From NCBI GenBank assembly GCA_964592595.1, contig CAZQFH010000011.1, positions 27,482 to 91,481 of the forward strand: a DNA stretch of 64,000 bases, read 5' to 3'. Made by a program: the position numbers and the translations under genes. Below the pieces are notes generated by a model. That model was not told the origin of the DNA. It saw only the letters and a program-made list of their open reading frames with translations, and searched no databases. This DNA comes from UBA5536 sp964592595 (GTDB lineage: Bacteria > Bacteroidota > Bacteroidia > Bacteroidales > F082). Below, piece by piece: positions 36,240 to 45,650 of the stretch. Numbering within the stretch: the first letter of the stretch is position 1; each line of letters opens with the position of its first letter.

Positions 36240-36824
36240 ATGGCTGGAAAGAAAGAATCTTCGTTTTTCAATATGGTAAGCACTTTGCTGTTGATTACAG
36301 CAGTGGCGGCTTTTTCCCTCGGGACGGTGTTCAACCTTACCAAAGAGCCGATTGCACTGGCTAAGAAAGCCAAACAGGAGGCCGCAATTAAAGCGGTGTT
36401 ACCTTTATTTGACAAGCTGGAAGTGCTACAGGTGAAATCGGCCTGGGAGGATGATAGCTTGCAATTTAATTTGGCTTATCAAAACGATCAGTTTGTAGGA
36501 GCTGCCATTAACACCTTTACTAATAAAGGGTTCGGTGGAAATATTAAATTGATGGTTGGCTTATTGCCTGACGGATCAATAAATAATATTTCTGTGCTCG
36601 AACATAAAGAGACTCCGGGCCTGGGCGATAAAATGCAAAAGAAAAAATCGCCTTGGAGTGAGCAGTTTAACGGACAAAATCTAACTTCTTTTAAATTAGC
36701 TGTAACAAAAGATGGTGGTGATGTTGATGCTATTACGGCTGCAACAATCAGTTCGCGTGCTTACACGGATGCTGTGAAAAGAGCCTACGAAACTTACCTA
36801 GCAAATCAGGGAGGAACCAAATAA
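36240..36824 (+). CDS. rnfG: electron transport complex subunit RnfG
   Basis: 194 residues with one N-terminal membrane helix and a periplasmic FMN-binding domain. The flavin attachment region is DAITAATISSRAYTDAV, in which T169 would carry the phosphoester-linked FMN. The second-position residue is Ala (TAAT) rather than the common Gly (SGAT/TGAT). The motif EHKETPGLGDK before it is typical. The stop overlaps the rnfE start by one base. Confidence 0.95.
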   Translation: MAGKKESSFFNMVSTLLLITAVAAFSLGTVFNLTKEPIALAKKAKQEAAIKAVLPLFDKLEVLQVKSAWEDDSLQFNLAYQNDQFVGAAINTFTNKGFGGNIKLMVGLLPDGSINNISVLEHKETPGLGDKMQKKKSPWSEQFNGQNLTSFKLAVTKDGGDVDAITAATISSRAYTDAVKRAYETYLANQGGTK

Positions 36825-37411
36825 TGAATAAGAACCTCAAAAATTTTACTAAAGGGTTTATTAAAGAAAATCCGGTATTTGTATTGTTGCTCGGGCTTTG
36901 TCCAACACTAGGCGTTACTACAAGCGCCATAAACGGACTTGGGATGGGATTGGCCACTACTTTTGTATTGGTGATGTCGAACCTTGTAGTTTCACTGGTT
37001 AAGAATTTTATTCCAGATAAGGTGCGCATTCCCAGCTTTATTGTGATCATTGCATCATTTGTAACAATCGTTGAGCTTTTGATGCAAGCTTATGCACCAG
37101 CATTGTTCGAGCAGTTGGGGCTCTTTATTCCGCTGATTGTTGTGAACTGTATTGTGCTTGGCCGCGCCGAAGCTTTTGCCTCCAAAAACGGAATTGGAGC
37201 TGCTGTTGTTGACGGACTGGGAATGGGATTGGGTTTTGCCTTTGCACTTACAATTCTTGGAGGCGTGAGAGAGCTGCTCGGAAGTGGTGCAATATTCAAT
37301 ATCAAATTAATTCCAGGCGACCTGATGCTGGTATTTGTGCTGGCTCCGGGAGCTTTTATCGCTTTGGGTTATCTTATCGCATTATCAAACAAATTGAATA
37401 AGTCGAAATAA
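36824..37411 (+). CDS. rnfE: electron transport complex subunit RnfE
   Basis: A 195-residue integral membrane subunit with six helices, paralogous to RnfA. The start FTKGFIKENPVFVLLLGLCPTLGVTTSA is diagnostic, followed by NCIVLGRAEAFASKNGIG and ALTILGGVRELLGSG. Its conserved cysteines (LCPTLG and NCIVLG) take part in the membrane Fe-S site known for RnfA/RnfE. The start overlaps the last base of rnfG. Confidence 0.96.
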   Translation: MNKNLKNFTKGFIKENPVFVLLLGLCPTLGVTTSAINGLGMGLATTFVLVMSNLVVSLVKNFIPDKVRIPSFIVIIASFVTIVELLMQAYAPALFEQLGLFIPLIVVNCIVLGRAEAFASKNGIGAAVVDGLGMGLGFAFALTILGGVRELLGSGAIFNIKLIPGDLMLVFVLAPGAFIALGYLIALSNKLNKSK

Positions 37412-37425
37412 TAAACTGATTAACC

Positions 37426-37998
37426 ATGGAATATATCATCATCATCATATCAGCCATTTTCGTCAATAACATTGTGTTGGCGCAGTTTTTGGGTATTTGT
37501 CCTTTTGTTGGTGTATCAAATAAACTGTCAACAGCCATCGGGATGGGGGGAGCTGTTGTTTTCGTCATGACGCTTGCAACGATCGTTACCTGGCTCATTC
37601 AAACTTATGTGCTTACCCCGCTGAGTATTCAGTTTTTACAAACCATTGCTTTTATCTTAGTGATTGCCTCTTTGGTACAAATGGTTGAAATTATTTTAAA
37701 GAAAGTCAGCCCGGCCTTGTATGGTGCCCTGGGTGTATTTTTACCCTTGATCACTACCAATTGCGCTGTACTTGGTGTAGCAATTCTCACTATTCAAAAG
37801 GATTTTAACTTGATGCAGGGTGTAGTGTTTGCCATTTCTAATGCATTGGGATTTACGTTGGCATTGGTTATTTTTGCCGGTATTCGTGAGCATCTCGATC
37901 TGATGGAAGTGCCAAGTGGTATGCGTGGTGTACCTATCGCACTCGTAACAGCCGGTATTCTGGCACTGGCATTTATGGGATTTACGGGAATTGTTTAA
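37426..37998 (+). CDS. rnfA: electron transport complex subunit RnfA
   Basis: A 190-residue, six-helix membrane protein, the inverted-topology partner of RnfE. Diagnostic blocks are FVNNIVLAQFLGICPFVGVS near the N-terminus, LPLITTNCAVLGVAI and FAISNALGFTLALVIFAGIREHL. The cysteines in GICPF and NCAVLG match the intramembrane cluster site. Last gene of the operon, followed by a terminator shared with the convergent peptidase gene. Confidence 0.96.
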   Translation: MEYIIIIISAIFVNNIVLAQFLGICPFVGVSNKLSTAIGMGGAVVFVMTLATIVTWLIQTYVLTPLSIQFLQTIAFILVIASLVQMVEIILKKVSPALYGALGVFLPLITTNCAVLGVAILTIQKDFNLMQGVVFAISNALGFTLALVIFAGIREHLDLMEVPSGMRGVPIALVTAGILALAFMGFTGIV

Positions 37999-38017
37999 AT
38001 CGTAGTTTGATCTTAAT

Positions 38018-38053
38018 AAAAAAGAGGCTGTCTAAAAAGGCAGTCTCTTTTTT
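38018..38053. terminator. bidirectional terminator between rnfA and the M49 peptidase gene
   Basis: AAAAAAGAGGCTG (38018-38030) pairs with CAGTCTCTTTTTT (38041-38053) with one G-T pair. A and T tracts flank it on the two sides, so it can serve both convergent transcripts. Confidence 0.85.
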
Positions 38054-38060
38054 CTTGTAA

Positions 38061-40043
38061 TTAATCATTCAAAACCGGTAAAAAAGCGAAATGACTTGAA
38101 TAGTAAAGCATTTGTGTGGCAAAATCTTCCGGGTAAATGATGCGGATATCACCAATACGGCCATTGTCGCAAACCTTCTCAAGCTGTGGATTGATAAATC
38201 CTGCAAAAGGCGCTATGCCAAGTTTTTTCCACCTTTCCAAAACTTCCTGATGAAGTTGCTGATCAACTTTTACGCCATAGCCCTCAACCAAAGCTTTGGC
38301 TGCCAGATAATCACCTTCTGATTTAATACGCTGTACTTCGTGCAACAGCTCGCCAACAAGCTTTCTGGTTTGCGCGTAATCATTGATTCGAATATAGGTT
38401 TTATTGCTGATTACCAGCATTTCTATAATTCTTTCCGGCGCAGCTTTTTCAAAAACCCATTTTGCAATGAGTTGTCTGTTGCGCATATGACTTTCTTCGA
38501 GTTGTTGCCCGGGCTCCAAGCGTACCAGTTGTCGCATCAATCCGTTGAGGAAAAAGCTGTCGTATTCTGCTTTTCCGGCTTCCAGACTGTCCATGAAGCC
38601 TTCTTCGATAAGTTTTTCATCAAGCATATAATAGAGCGCAACCAGATCGGCTCGTGCCTCTTCCATGGTGTTGGCATAGCTTTTCAGGCTTTCCTTGGGG
38701 CTTGGAACTCCAGGTAAAAGTTGTCCGCTGCCATGGCCAATTACCTCATGCAGTCCTGTATGAATTTTGGAGGCTAATGCGCCATATTTTTTTATTCTTT
38801 CTTGTTGTTCAGGCAGATAGAACTCTTCAATCGATCCTGTGCTTTGTGAGGCGTTTTCGTAAGCATCTTCGATATTCCCCAATGAAACGGATTTTGATCC
38901 ATAACTTTCTCTGATCCAGTCGGCATTGGGCAGGTTGATGCCAATAGGAGAGGAGGGACTGCAGTCGCCGCTTTCAACAATCACCTGTATCACTTTGTAG
39001 CTCACACCTTTTGGATCTTTACGCTTGTGTGCCTCATCAATAGGAGAATTTGCTTCGAACCAGGGAGCCAGCTCGCTGATTTTTCCAAAACGCTGTGTGG
39101 CTTCTTCATCTCTCATCGAAAGGACAGATTCAAAAGTGGCGTGTCGTCCGAGTGGATCGCCATACACTTCGATGAATCCATGCACCAGATCAATCACTGA
39201 ATCGGTGTCCTGAACCCAAAGTTTGTTGTATTCGTTAAAGGTTGCCAAATCCCCGGTTTCGTAAAACTGAATCAGCTTTTCAAGGATGGCTTGTTGCGCT
39301 TCGTTTTCGGCATAATCTTTTGCTTTTTCAAGGAGTACAACAATTTTGCGGATTGCTTTGCCATAACGGCCATCCGACTTGCAAATTTCTTCTTTTATCT
39401 CACCATTTCTTTTTACTAATCTGGTATTCAATCCATGCCAAACTGGTTCAAGTTTGTTGGGTTGGGATTTACCAGCATAAAAATCCTCTGCTTCCTGCTG
39501 GTTTACGCCATCATAAAAATTACATGCCGATTGAGCCACATGATCCGCTCCTTCGTCTTGATTCAGTCTTTTTGGAGCTATTTCGGGATTGTAGATGATG
39601 TCAGCAAGCCAATCAATAAAGTCGTTTTTTGCTTCATTAACTGCAATCGGAAGCTGTGATTCATCAATGCTGTTTAAAGCATTTTTCAGCCATTTTTCAG
39701 CACAAGCAGGGAAAAATTTATCCATGGAATAGTGGTGATGGATGCCATTCGAAAACCAAATCCGCTTGAGGTAGGTAACGAAATGATTCCAGTTTTCATC
39801 ATTTTTTTCTCCTTCGTAATGCTTATAAAGGGCTTCCAGACTTTTACGAATGATAAGGTTGTATTTATAATTTTGATCATAAATCAAATCGCGGCCGGCG
39901 AGGGCAGCCTGATATAAATGCCAGGTGAATATTTTCTGGTTCAGGCTGAGTTTTTCAAAGCCATTGATTTGATAACGTAAAATGCGGATATCGGCAAATT
40001 GTTCGGTCTGCCATTTAAAGTCATTCAAAGAATCGTTTGTCAT
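38061..40043 (-). CDS. dipeptidyl peptidase III (M49 zinc peptidase)
   Basis: 660 residues from the ATG at 40043 (MTNDSLNDFKWQTEQ). The frame opens at 40067, but that codon overlaps the predicted -7 element, so I reject it. The M49 zinc site is HEVIGH (H432, E433, H437), with the second motif EEARAD (E461/E462) giving the third ligand. The spacing and length fit DPP III, which removes dipeptides from the N-termini of oligopeptides. There is no signal peptide, so it is probably cytosolic. This HExxGH form, one residue shorter than the HELLGH of eukaryotic enzymes, is the prokaryotic type. Confidence 0.9.
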   Translation of the reverse strand: MTNDSLNDFKWQTEQFADIRILRYQINGFEKLSLNQKIFTWHLYQAALAGRDLIYDQNYKYNLIIRKSLEALYKHYEGEKNDENWNHFVTYLKRIWFSNGIHHHYSMDKFFPACAEKWLKNALNSIDESQLPIAVNEAKNDFIDWLADIIYNPEIAPKRLNQDEGADHVAQSACNFYDGVNQQEAEDFYAGKSQPNKLEPVWHGLNTRLVKRNGEIKEEICKSDGRYGKAIRKIVVLLEKAKDYAENEAQQAILEKLIQFYETGDLATFNEYNKLWVQDTDSVIDLVHGFIEVYGDPLGRHATFESVLSMRDEEATQRFGKISELAPWFEANSPIDEAHKRKDPKGVSYKVIQVIVESGDCSPSSPIGINLPNADWIRESYGSKSVSLGNIEDAYENASQSTGSIEEFYLPEQQERIKKYGALASKIHTGLHEVIGHGSGQLLPGVPSPKESLKSYANTMEEARADLVALYYMLDEKLIEEGFMDSLEAGKAEYDSFFLNGLMRQLVRLEPGQQLEESHMRNRQLIAKWVFEKAAPERIIEMLVISNKTYIRINDYAQTRKLVGELLHEVQRIKSEGDYLAAKALVEGYGVKVDQQLHQEVLERWKKLGIAPFAGFINPQLEKVCDNGRIGDIRIIYPEDFATQMLYYSSHFAFLPVLND

Positions 40044-40064
40044 GAGCTGTTTCTGTTTAAGCTG

Positions 40065-40072
40065 CAAAACTA
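40065..40072 (-). promoter_or_regulatory. predicted -7 element for the M49 peptidase gene
   Basis: Reads TAGTTTTG on the - strand, a match to TAnnTTTG, and decides the start of the peptidase gene at 40043. Confidence 0.5.
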
Positions 40073-40157
40073 CTAAAGAATCTGATAGGGTAAGTTGTTT
40101 GCGGTGGGCACAAAAAATGCGGGCAATGACTTACCCGCACTTTGGTTAATAACTTTC

Positions 40158-41246
40158 TTAGCCTTTGTAAAATGGCAGTTTTACAATTTCTGCAGCCAGT
40201 TTTTTATCACGTATCTTGATGAAAATTTGAGTGCCCAATTTATTGTATGGCTTATTGATGTAAGCCATGCCAATACCTTTTTTGAGCATAGGCGACATGG
40301 TTCCGGAAGTTACCTCGCCAATCACTTCATCATTTTCATTTACCACTTCGTAGTGCTGCCTCGGGATGCCTTTGTCGATCATTTTGAAAGCCCTGAGTTG
40401 TCTGCTAATGCCCTCGGCTTTCTGTTTTTCCAGGAGCGGACGGTCGATAAAATCGTTGCCATCTGCAAACTTGGTGATCCAGCCCAATCCAGCTTCAATC
40501 GGACTGGTACTGTCGTTGATGTCGTTGCCGTACAAGCAAAAGCCCATCTCCAACCGAAGGGTATCTCTTGCTGCCAGTCCGATAGGTTTGATGCCAAAAT
40601 CAGCACCTGCTTGTAAAACAGCTTTGTAGATTATTTCGGCGTCTTGATTCTTGAAATAGATCTCGCATCCACCCGATCCGGTATAGCCTGTGGTAGAAAG
40701 CAAAACGTCTTTAACACCCGCAAATTCCACTATTTTAAAAGTGTAGTATTCCATGTCGGTGATAGGAGTGGAAGTAAGCGATTGCATAGCTTCCAATGCT
40801 TTAGGGCCTTGAATGGCCAGTTGCGAGGTGCTGTCAGAAGCATTGCTGATCTGTGCGTTTTGACTGTTGTTTTTAACTACCCAATTCCAATCCTTGTCGA
40901 TATTGGCAGCATTTACAACCAATAAATATTTCTCAGCATTAAAGCGGTAAACCAGCAAATCATCCACAATACCACCTGCGCCATTTGGGAAGCAGCTGTA
41001 TTGCACTTTACCGTCGTAGAGTGCAGCCGCATCGTTCGAAGTGATTCTTTGCACCAGTTCAAAGGCTTTTGGTCCTTCTGCCCAAAACTCACCCATATGC
41101 GATACATCAAAAACGCCAAGCGCTTTGCGCACGGTTTCATGTTCTATATTGATGCCTTCAAACTGAACAGGCATTTCAAAGCCTGCAAATTCAACCATTT
41201 TTCCACCCATTTCGTGGTGCATCCGGTTTAACGCTGTTTGCTTCAT
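40158..41246 (-). CDS. gcvT: glycine cleavage system T protein (aminomethyltransferase)
   Basis: Transfers the aminomethyl carbon from lipoyl-GcvH to tetrahydrofolate and releases ammonia. 362 residues. Landmarks are the start LNRMHHEMGGKMVEFAGFEMPVQ, HETVRKALGVFDVSHMGEF, the folate-site region LLVVNAANIDKDWNW, YTGSGGCEIY, RDTLRLEMGFCLYGNDI, and the C-terminal GEVTSGTMSPMLKKGIGMAYI. gcvP lies 11 kb away on the other strand, and gcvH is not in the window. It has its own promoter-like element. Confidence 0.95.
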   Translation of the reverse strand: MKQTALNRMHHEMGGKMVEFAGFEMPVQFEGINIEHETVRKALGVFDVSHMGEFWAEGPKAFELVQRITSNDAAALYDGKVQYSCFPNGAGGIVDDLLVYRFNAEKYLLVVNAANIDKDWNWVVKNNSQNAQISNASDSTSQLAIQGPKALEAMQSLTSTPITDMEYYTFKIVEFAGVKDVLLSTTGYTGSGGCEIYFKNQDAEIIYKAVLQAGADFGIKPIGLAARDTLRLEMGFCLYGNDINDSTSPIEAGLGWITKFADGNDFIDRPLLEKQKAEGISRQLRAFKMIDKGIPRQHYEVVNENDEVIGEVTSGTMSPMLKKGIGMAYINKPYNKLGTQIFIKIRDKKLAAEIVKLPFYKG

Positions 41247-41310
41247 GATATTTGTAATTTACTGAAGATTAAATAATTAAAAACTCTGAATGAGCGCGAT
41301 TTTTCTGTTT

Positions 41311-41318
41311 CAAAGGTA
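41311..41318 (-). promoter_or_regulatory. predicted -7 element upstream of gcvT
   Basis: Reads TACCTTTG on the - strand, a match to TAnnTTTG, 65 bp before the gcvT ATG. No glycine riboswitch was recognised here. Confidence 0.45.
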
Positions 41319-41413
41319 GCATTTTTTTAGATAAGAAATATTTTACAAGTCAAACAAAACAGGACTTTTTGTATATTTTGACATGAAAAAAACATGATCT
41401 AAATTGCATATTA

Positions 41414-42883
41414 ATGAAAAAACAGACAATTCAATTGCTACTGATATTCATGGCGGGGTTTATCTTGCAAACAGTAAAAGCTCAAACAGAGAATAAACTA
41501 ATTATCCAATCAAGTAAAGATGATTTCGGTGGCTATTTGACACCAATAAATGAAAATTATTTTTTCGTGACGATTTCCAGGGGTGAGTCTGTACCAAATC
41601 CTGATTATACGAACGCCTATTATGATTTCACAGATATTACTTATCTTGTTTCAGATGAGCTGGAGTTGATTGATAGTATGCATTATAATTCAATAGAAGG
41701 CTATGGTACACGGGTAGCACACATCCACCCACTGCCAGATGAGAATTATCTGGCTGTAGGTATCGCCTACGATTCTATAAGCAGCGATTTTCAGTTGTAT
41801 TTGCGTTGGTTTAACTCTGCATTGGATTTGATTCGTGATTCTTTAGTTGGTGCAACAACCTATAGTGAACAATATTCTGCTTCATTAGTAAACCAGGCAG
41901 GCAATATTGTAATCTCAGGAGGATATGCGGATTCTGATACTACTGTAGCAGGCCATAGATTTTTCATTGAAATGAGTCCGGAAGGAAGTTTGATACAATA
42001 CTTTACAGATACTACTTCAATGTACCGTTTAGGCCTGGTGCAATTGGAGGTAGATGGAAAATATTATCAGAGTGGTTATCCCAATAAACTGGTTAGGCTA
42101 AACACGGATTTTACAATTGATACAATTATCAATATTAATGGTCAGGTTGAACCTGAAATTAGAGATTTTGGCCGGTTAAACGATTCCACACTTTATTATG
42201 GGGGCAACTTTTTTGTTTCGGAAAATCCTCCACCAAATATTGATATGGAGATAGCCTTTCAGCCTGTGAGTTGTCAAGGTGAGATTTTACCTTTACAACA
42301 TTTTGGAGCTATTGATACACTTGATTTTTTTAGCAGGTTGAGGGTGTACAACGAAGGAATTTATTTAGTGGGCACTATTCATAGCGAAGCTGGTGCAGTT
42401 CCATCATGGTATATGGTAAATAAGTTAACCCACGACCTGGAACTGGAGTATCAGGCAGTGTATGGTGATGGTGTGGACAAATTTTCAAGCCATGATGCTA
42501 TGCCTACTGCTGATGGTGGAAGCATAGGAACAATGTCAGTATGGGACTATATTAATTTTCCGGGAGAAATGAAGCAATATGATGTAGTTGTTGTGCGCTT
42601 TGATGCCAATGGCCAGCTGGTAGGCAGGCTCGAACTGCCTGCTCAGCAGATGCAATTGCAAAAGCTGGCTCCTAATCCTTCATCAGACTTTGTAAAGGTA
42701 ATGGGTGAGCAACAATGCTGGAAAACTGCGCAGGTGTATGACCAACAGGGCAGGCTTGTTACTGCATTGCCTGTGGCCGATTGCAATTATTTCCAAACGG
42801 CAAATCTTAAGCCCGGAAACTATGTGATCCACCTGATTGATCAGCATGACAGGCAGGCATTTGCCAAGCTGATTAAGCAGTAA
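41414..42883 (+). CDS. secreted protein with T9SS tail, function unknown
   Basis: 489 residues. Signal peptide at 1-23 (KKQTIQLLLIFMAGFILQT, cleaved near VKAQ). The body (~25-410) is a run of four-strand-like repeats (ISFRG-type SxDxxL, LYLRWFNSALDLI, YYQSGYPNKLVRLN, YNEGIYLVGTIHSE) consistent with a beta-propeller; no catalytic motif was seen. A T9SS sorting domain starts at about P420 (LAPNPSSD) and includes VYDQQGRLV and LKPGNYVIHL. It is monocistronic in appearance and divergent from gcvT. Confidence 0.7.
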   Translation: MKKQTIQLLLIFMAGFILQTVKAQTENKLIIQSSKDDFGGYLTPINENYFFVTISRGESVPNPDYTNAYYDFTDITYLVSDELELIDSMHYNSIEGYGTRVAHIHPLPDENYLAVGIAYDSISSDFQLYLRWFNSALDLIRDSLVGATTYSEQYSASLVNQAGNIVISGGYADSDTTVAGHRFFIEMSPEGSLIQYFTDTTSMYRLGLVQLEVDGKYYQSGYPNKLVRLNTDFTIDTIININGQVEPEIRDFGRLNDSTLYYGGNFFVSENPPPNIDMEIAFQPVSCQGEILPLQHFGAIDTLDFFSRLRVYNEGIYLVGTIHSEAGAVPSWYMVNKLTHDLELEYQAVYGDGVDKFSSHDAMPTADGGSIGTMSVWDYINFPGEMKQYDVVVVRFDANGQLVGRLELPAQQMQLQKLAPNPSSDFVKVMGEQQCWKTAQVYDQQGRLVTALPVADCNYFQTANLKPGNYVIHLIDQHDRQAFAKLIKQ

Positions 42884-42927
42884 AACCTTTTTTAAGTCTG
42901 TTTAACAAATGATATGATGCGTTAGGG

Positions 42928-42957
42928 TTTGTTATAAGCAGCAGAATTGTAGTTTTG
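42928..42957 (+). promoter_or_regulatory. predicted promoter of the exported protein at 42979
   Basis: TTTG at 42928-42931 and TAGTTTTG at 42950-42957 are spaced by 18 bp, a good Bacteroidota pair. The start codon follows 21 bp later. Confidence 0.65.
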
Positions 42958-42978
42958 TAGCTTAAATCTTGCTGAATA

Positions 42979-44256
42979 ATGAAACTGATTCGCCACTACA
43001 GTAAACTAATTGTTATCCTTTTATTTTTGGTTCCCGGAATTTCCAGGGCGGCTTATTTGCTGATACCCATGGACGAAACCCAAACCAACCACCTTAAAGC
43101 TTATGGGGTAGCTTATTGGGTGCTCGAGAAGGAGATAGAAATCAGTTGGTTGCTCAATTACCGCGGCGGAAGTTACCTTATTCCGCATCATCCCTTGTTC
43201 GAAAAAGAATGTAAGCTGCGTAATGTGAGTTATCAGGTGATAGCCGATGTGCAGGCTGCTGCTATTTTGCAGGAAATTGCTGATCCTGGCAAAAACATGG
43301 ACGAGATGAAACTGCAGAAAGTGCCGCGTATTGCTGTTTATTCACCCAAAAACAAGCTGCCGTGGGATGATGCCGTAACACTCGTGCTTACCTATGCTGA
43401 GATTCCTTATGACATTATATACGATGATGAGGTGCTCTCGGATGTGCTGCCAATGTATGATTGGCTTCATCTGCATCATGAGGATTTTACAGGGCAGTTT
43501 GGAAAGTTTTGGGCACGCTACAGGCATTTTCCCTGGTATCAGGAAGATGTGCAAAAGCAACAGCAAACTGCTGAACGGCATGGCTTTCAAAAGGTTTCCC
43601 AACTCAAGCTTGCTGTGGTTAAAAAAATCAGGGAATTTGTTGCTGGTGGTGGTTATATGTTTGCCATGTGTTCGGCCACAGATAGTTACGATGTGGCTTT
43701 GGCCGCCGATGGACTGGATATTTGTGATGTGATGTTTGATGGTGATCCAATTGGATCAGGTCATCCACAAATGCTGAATTATGATAATTGTGTGGCCTTT
43801 ACGGATTTTAAAGTTTCTACTAATCCGCAAGAATACGAGATCTCAGATATTGATGTAACGAATTATAGGTCAAGAAGTATCAATGAAACCAATGACGTGT
43901 TTAGCTTGTTCGACTTTTCGGCCAAATGGGATCCTGTGCCAACCATGCTAATTCAAAATCACGAAAAGCTTATCAAAGGTTTTATGGGTCAAACCACTGC
44001 TTTCAACAAAGACTTGGTGAAATCGGAGGTGATAGTTTTGGGTGATAATTTGGCTTTTAATGAAGATCGTTATATTCATGGAAATTTTGGCAATGGCTTT
44101 TGGACATTTTTTGGTGGCCACGATCCGGAAGATTATCAACATTTAGTTGGTGATCCGCCTACCGAGCTGGATATGTTTCCTAATTCGCCTGGTTATCGAC
44201 TGATCCTGAATAACATACTTTTTCCGGCAGCCAAAAAGAAAAAGCAAAAGACTTGA
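42979..44256 (+). CDS. conserved exported Bacteroidota protein (often labelled asparagine synthetase B)
   Basis: 425 residues. The N-terminal signal peptide (LIVILLFLVPGISRA) is followed by AYLLIPMDETQTNHLKAYG, a start that is strongly conserved in Bacteroidota. Databases often name this family asparagine synthetase B. The sequence shows neither an N-terminal Cys-2 amidotransferase domain nor an SGGxDS PP-loop, so the name is not supported. Blocks such as LPMYDWLHLHHEDFTGQFGK, GGGYMFAMCSATDSYDVA and HDPEDYQHLVGDPPTELDM suggest an enzyme-like fold with possible GAT-type elements (GGGYMFAMCS). Function is unknown. It ends one base before the convergent lipoprotein gene. Confidence 0.72.
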   Translation: MKLIRHYSKLIVILLFLVPGISRAAYLLIPMDETQTNHLKAYGVAYWVLEKEIEISWLLNYRGGSYLIPHHPLFEKECKLRNVSYQVIADVQAAAILQEIADPGKNMDEMKLQKVPRIAVYSPKNKLPWDDAVTLVLTYAEIPYDIIYDDEVLSDVLPMYDWLHLHHEDFTGQFGKFWARYRHFPWYQEDVQKQQQTAERHGFQKVSQLKLAVVKKIREFVAGGGYMFAMCSATDSYDVALAADGLDICDVMFDGDPIGSGHPQMLNYDNCVAFTDFKVSTNPQEYEISDIDVTNYRSRSINETNDVFSLFDFSAKWDPVPTMLIQNHEKLIKGFMGQTTAFNKDLVKSEVIVLGDNLAFNEDRYIHGNFGNGFWTFFGGHDPEDYQHLVGDPPTELDMFPNSPGYRLILNNILFPAAKKKKQKT

Positions 44257-45141
44257 TTATTTCATAAGCCACTGATCTATAGTTAAGTAAAATGGCATGT
44301 CTGCTAAATCCATTTTGCCTCGGATGTTGCATGTTTCATAATTATCGTAATAAAGTGTGCCATTTTTTGGCTCCAAATCGAAGAAAGTGAATATGCCACT
44401 ACCACCTTTTAATATTCCACATACTGGTGCAAAAATGTAGTCTTCTGTTGTTGATAATTGCACTTTATCTCCGTTATCATTTATTAATGAAAGCTCAGCT
44501 GAAATACTTATATTTTCAAGATCATCAGAAAAGTAGGTGCCGTCAGTTCGTTTTTCCCAATTGTATCGAATTGTGCCGTCGAGCCTAATATTTCGTAAAC
44601 CTGATGTGTCAGTAAGCATAACATTTTCGAGCTGTTGATCAAAGATATAGTGATTGTTTATTGTGTCGGTTAGCACTAATTTGATGTTTTGTGCCGAAAA
44701 CAGATTTGGAGGAAATTCTTTTTTGGAATAGTAACGAAAACTTTCAAAACGAAAACTTGCCTGAGATCCTGGCTTTAAAGGTAATGAAGCAGTTTCTACA
44801 AAAACTTTACCACCTATATAACGATTATAGATAGTGTTTAATCTTATCGTATGTAAAAAAGTGTAAAGTTGAGTGTTTTGATTTTTTGTAAGACTAACAT
44901 CTGTGCTGTCAATGTTTGCGTATAAGGAGGTCTGTAAATCATTATTTTTCAGCGCCTTGAAATATGCAATAGTCATCTGAATTACATTATGCTTTTGAAG
45001 GATAAGGTTATGTGCAGCACTTACTTGAGCCTGATAATTTCCTGTTTCGCTGTTATTTTTTTTGCAGCTTGCAAAACTTAAAATCGATAGAATCAGAAAT
45101 GCAAATCCAAAAACAGTAGTCGGTTTTCTATTCTTCATCAT
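44257..45141 (-). CDS. lipoprotein of unknown function
   Basis: 294 residues. The signal peptide ends in a lipobox at LSFASC (C26). The body has alternating beta strands and two polar, non-repetitive halves, with no recognised domain. The first ATG of two in tandem overlaps the folA stop (ATGA), so it is the last gene of the bifunctional-nuclease/nucleoside/thyA/folA operon. The link to folate or thymidylate metabolism is by position only. Confidence 0.6.
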   Translation of the reverse strand: MMKNRKPTTVFGFAFLILSILSFASCKKNNSETGNYQAQVSAAHNLILQKHNVIQMTIAYFKALKNNDLQTSLYANIDSTDVSLTKNQNTQLYTFLHTIRLNTIYNRYIGGKVFVETASLPLKPGSQASFRFESFRYYSKKEFPPNLFSAQNIKLVLTDTINNHYIFDQQLENVMLTDTSGLRNIRLDGTIRYNWEKRTDGTYFSDDLENISISAELSLINDNGDKVQLSTTEDYIFAPVCGILKGGSGIFTFFDLEPKNGTLYYDNYETCNIRGKMDLADMPFYLTIDQWLMK

Positions 45142-45638
45142 TTTCTTTCATAGGTTTCAAATCTGTAAACGAAGTCTGCCTGCAAATCATTGTCCATCAC
45201 TTCTTTTTCTGTTAATTCCCAATCTTTAAAATTAATTACCGGGAAATAGGTATCAGCTTCAAAATCAGCCTCAATGATGGTTAAATATAATTTATCGGCC
45301 AGTGGTAAAAATTGTTCGTAAATACTGCCTCCGCCTATGATAAATACTTCCTGTTCCTCATGGATCAACTTTAGCGCTTCAGCAATGCTTTCGACCTTTT
45401 CGCAGCCTTGAGGAACCGGATTTAATGTTTCGCTGATGATGATATTTCTTCTGTTGGGAAGCGGGCCATTCGGAAGGGATTCAAAAGTTTTGCGTCCCAT
45501 GATTATGGCATGCCCACTGGTAAGTTTCTTAAAATGTTTAAGATCAGCGGGTAAATGCCAGGGCATATCATTATTGAGTCCAATTGCCCTGTTTTGTGCC
45601 ATGGCAACGATTAAAGAAAGGACTGTTTTTTTTATCAT
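45138..45638 (-). CDS. folA: dihydrofolate reductase
   Basis: Reduces dihydrofolate to tetrahydrofolate with NADPH, renewing the folate used by ThyA. 166 residues, the standard length. Landmarks are LIVAMAQNRAIGLNNDMPWHLPADLKHFK near the N-terminus (the acidic active-site residue is D24+/-5), HAIIMGRKTFESLP, RNIIIS, and VFIIGGGSIYEQFLPLADKLYLT near the end. It stands 12 bp after thyA, the classical thyA-folA pair. Confidence 0.96.
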   Translation of the reverse strand: MIKKTVLSLIVAMAQNRAIGLNNDMPWHLPADLKHFKKLTSGHAIIMGRKTFESLPNGPLPNRRNIIISETLNPVPQGCEKVESIAEALKLIHEEQEVFIIGGGSIYEQFLPLADKLYLTIIEADFEADTYFPVINFKDWELTEKEVMDNDLQADFVYRFETYERK

Positions 45639-45650
45639 GATAATTTCTTT

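Noticed and set aside
40044..40067. Extra 8 codons at the start of the M49 peptidase gene
   Set aside because: The upstream ATG overlaps the predicted -7 element at 40065-40072.
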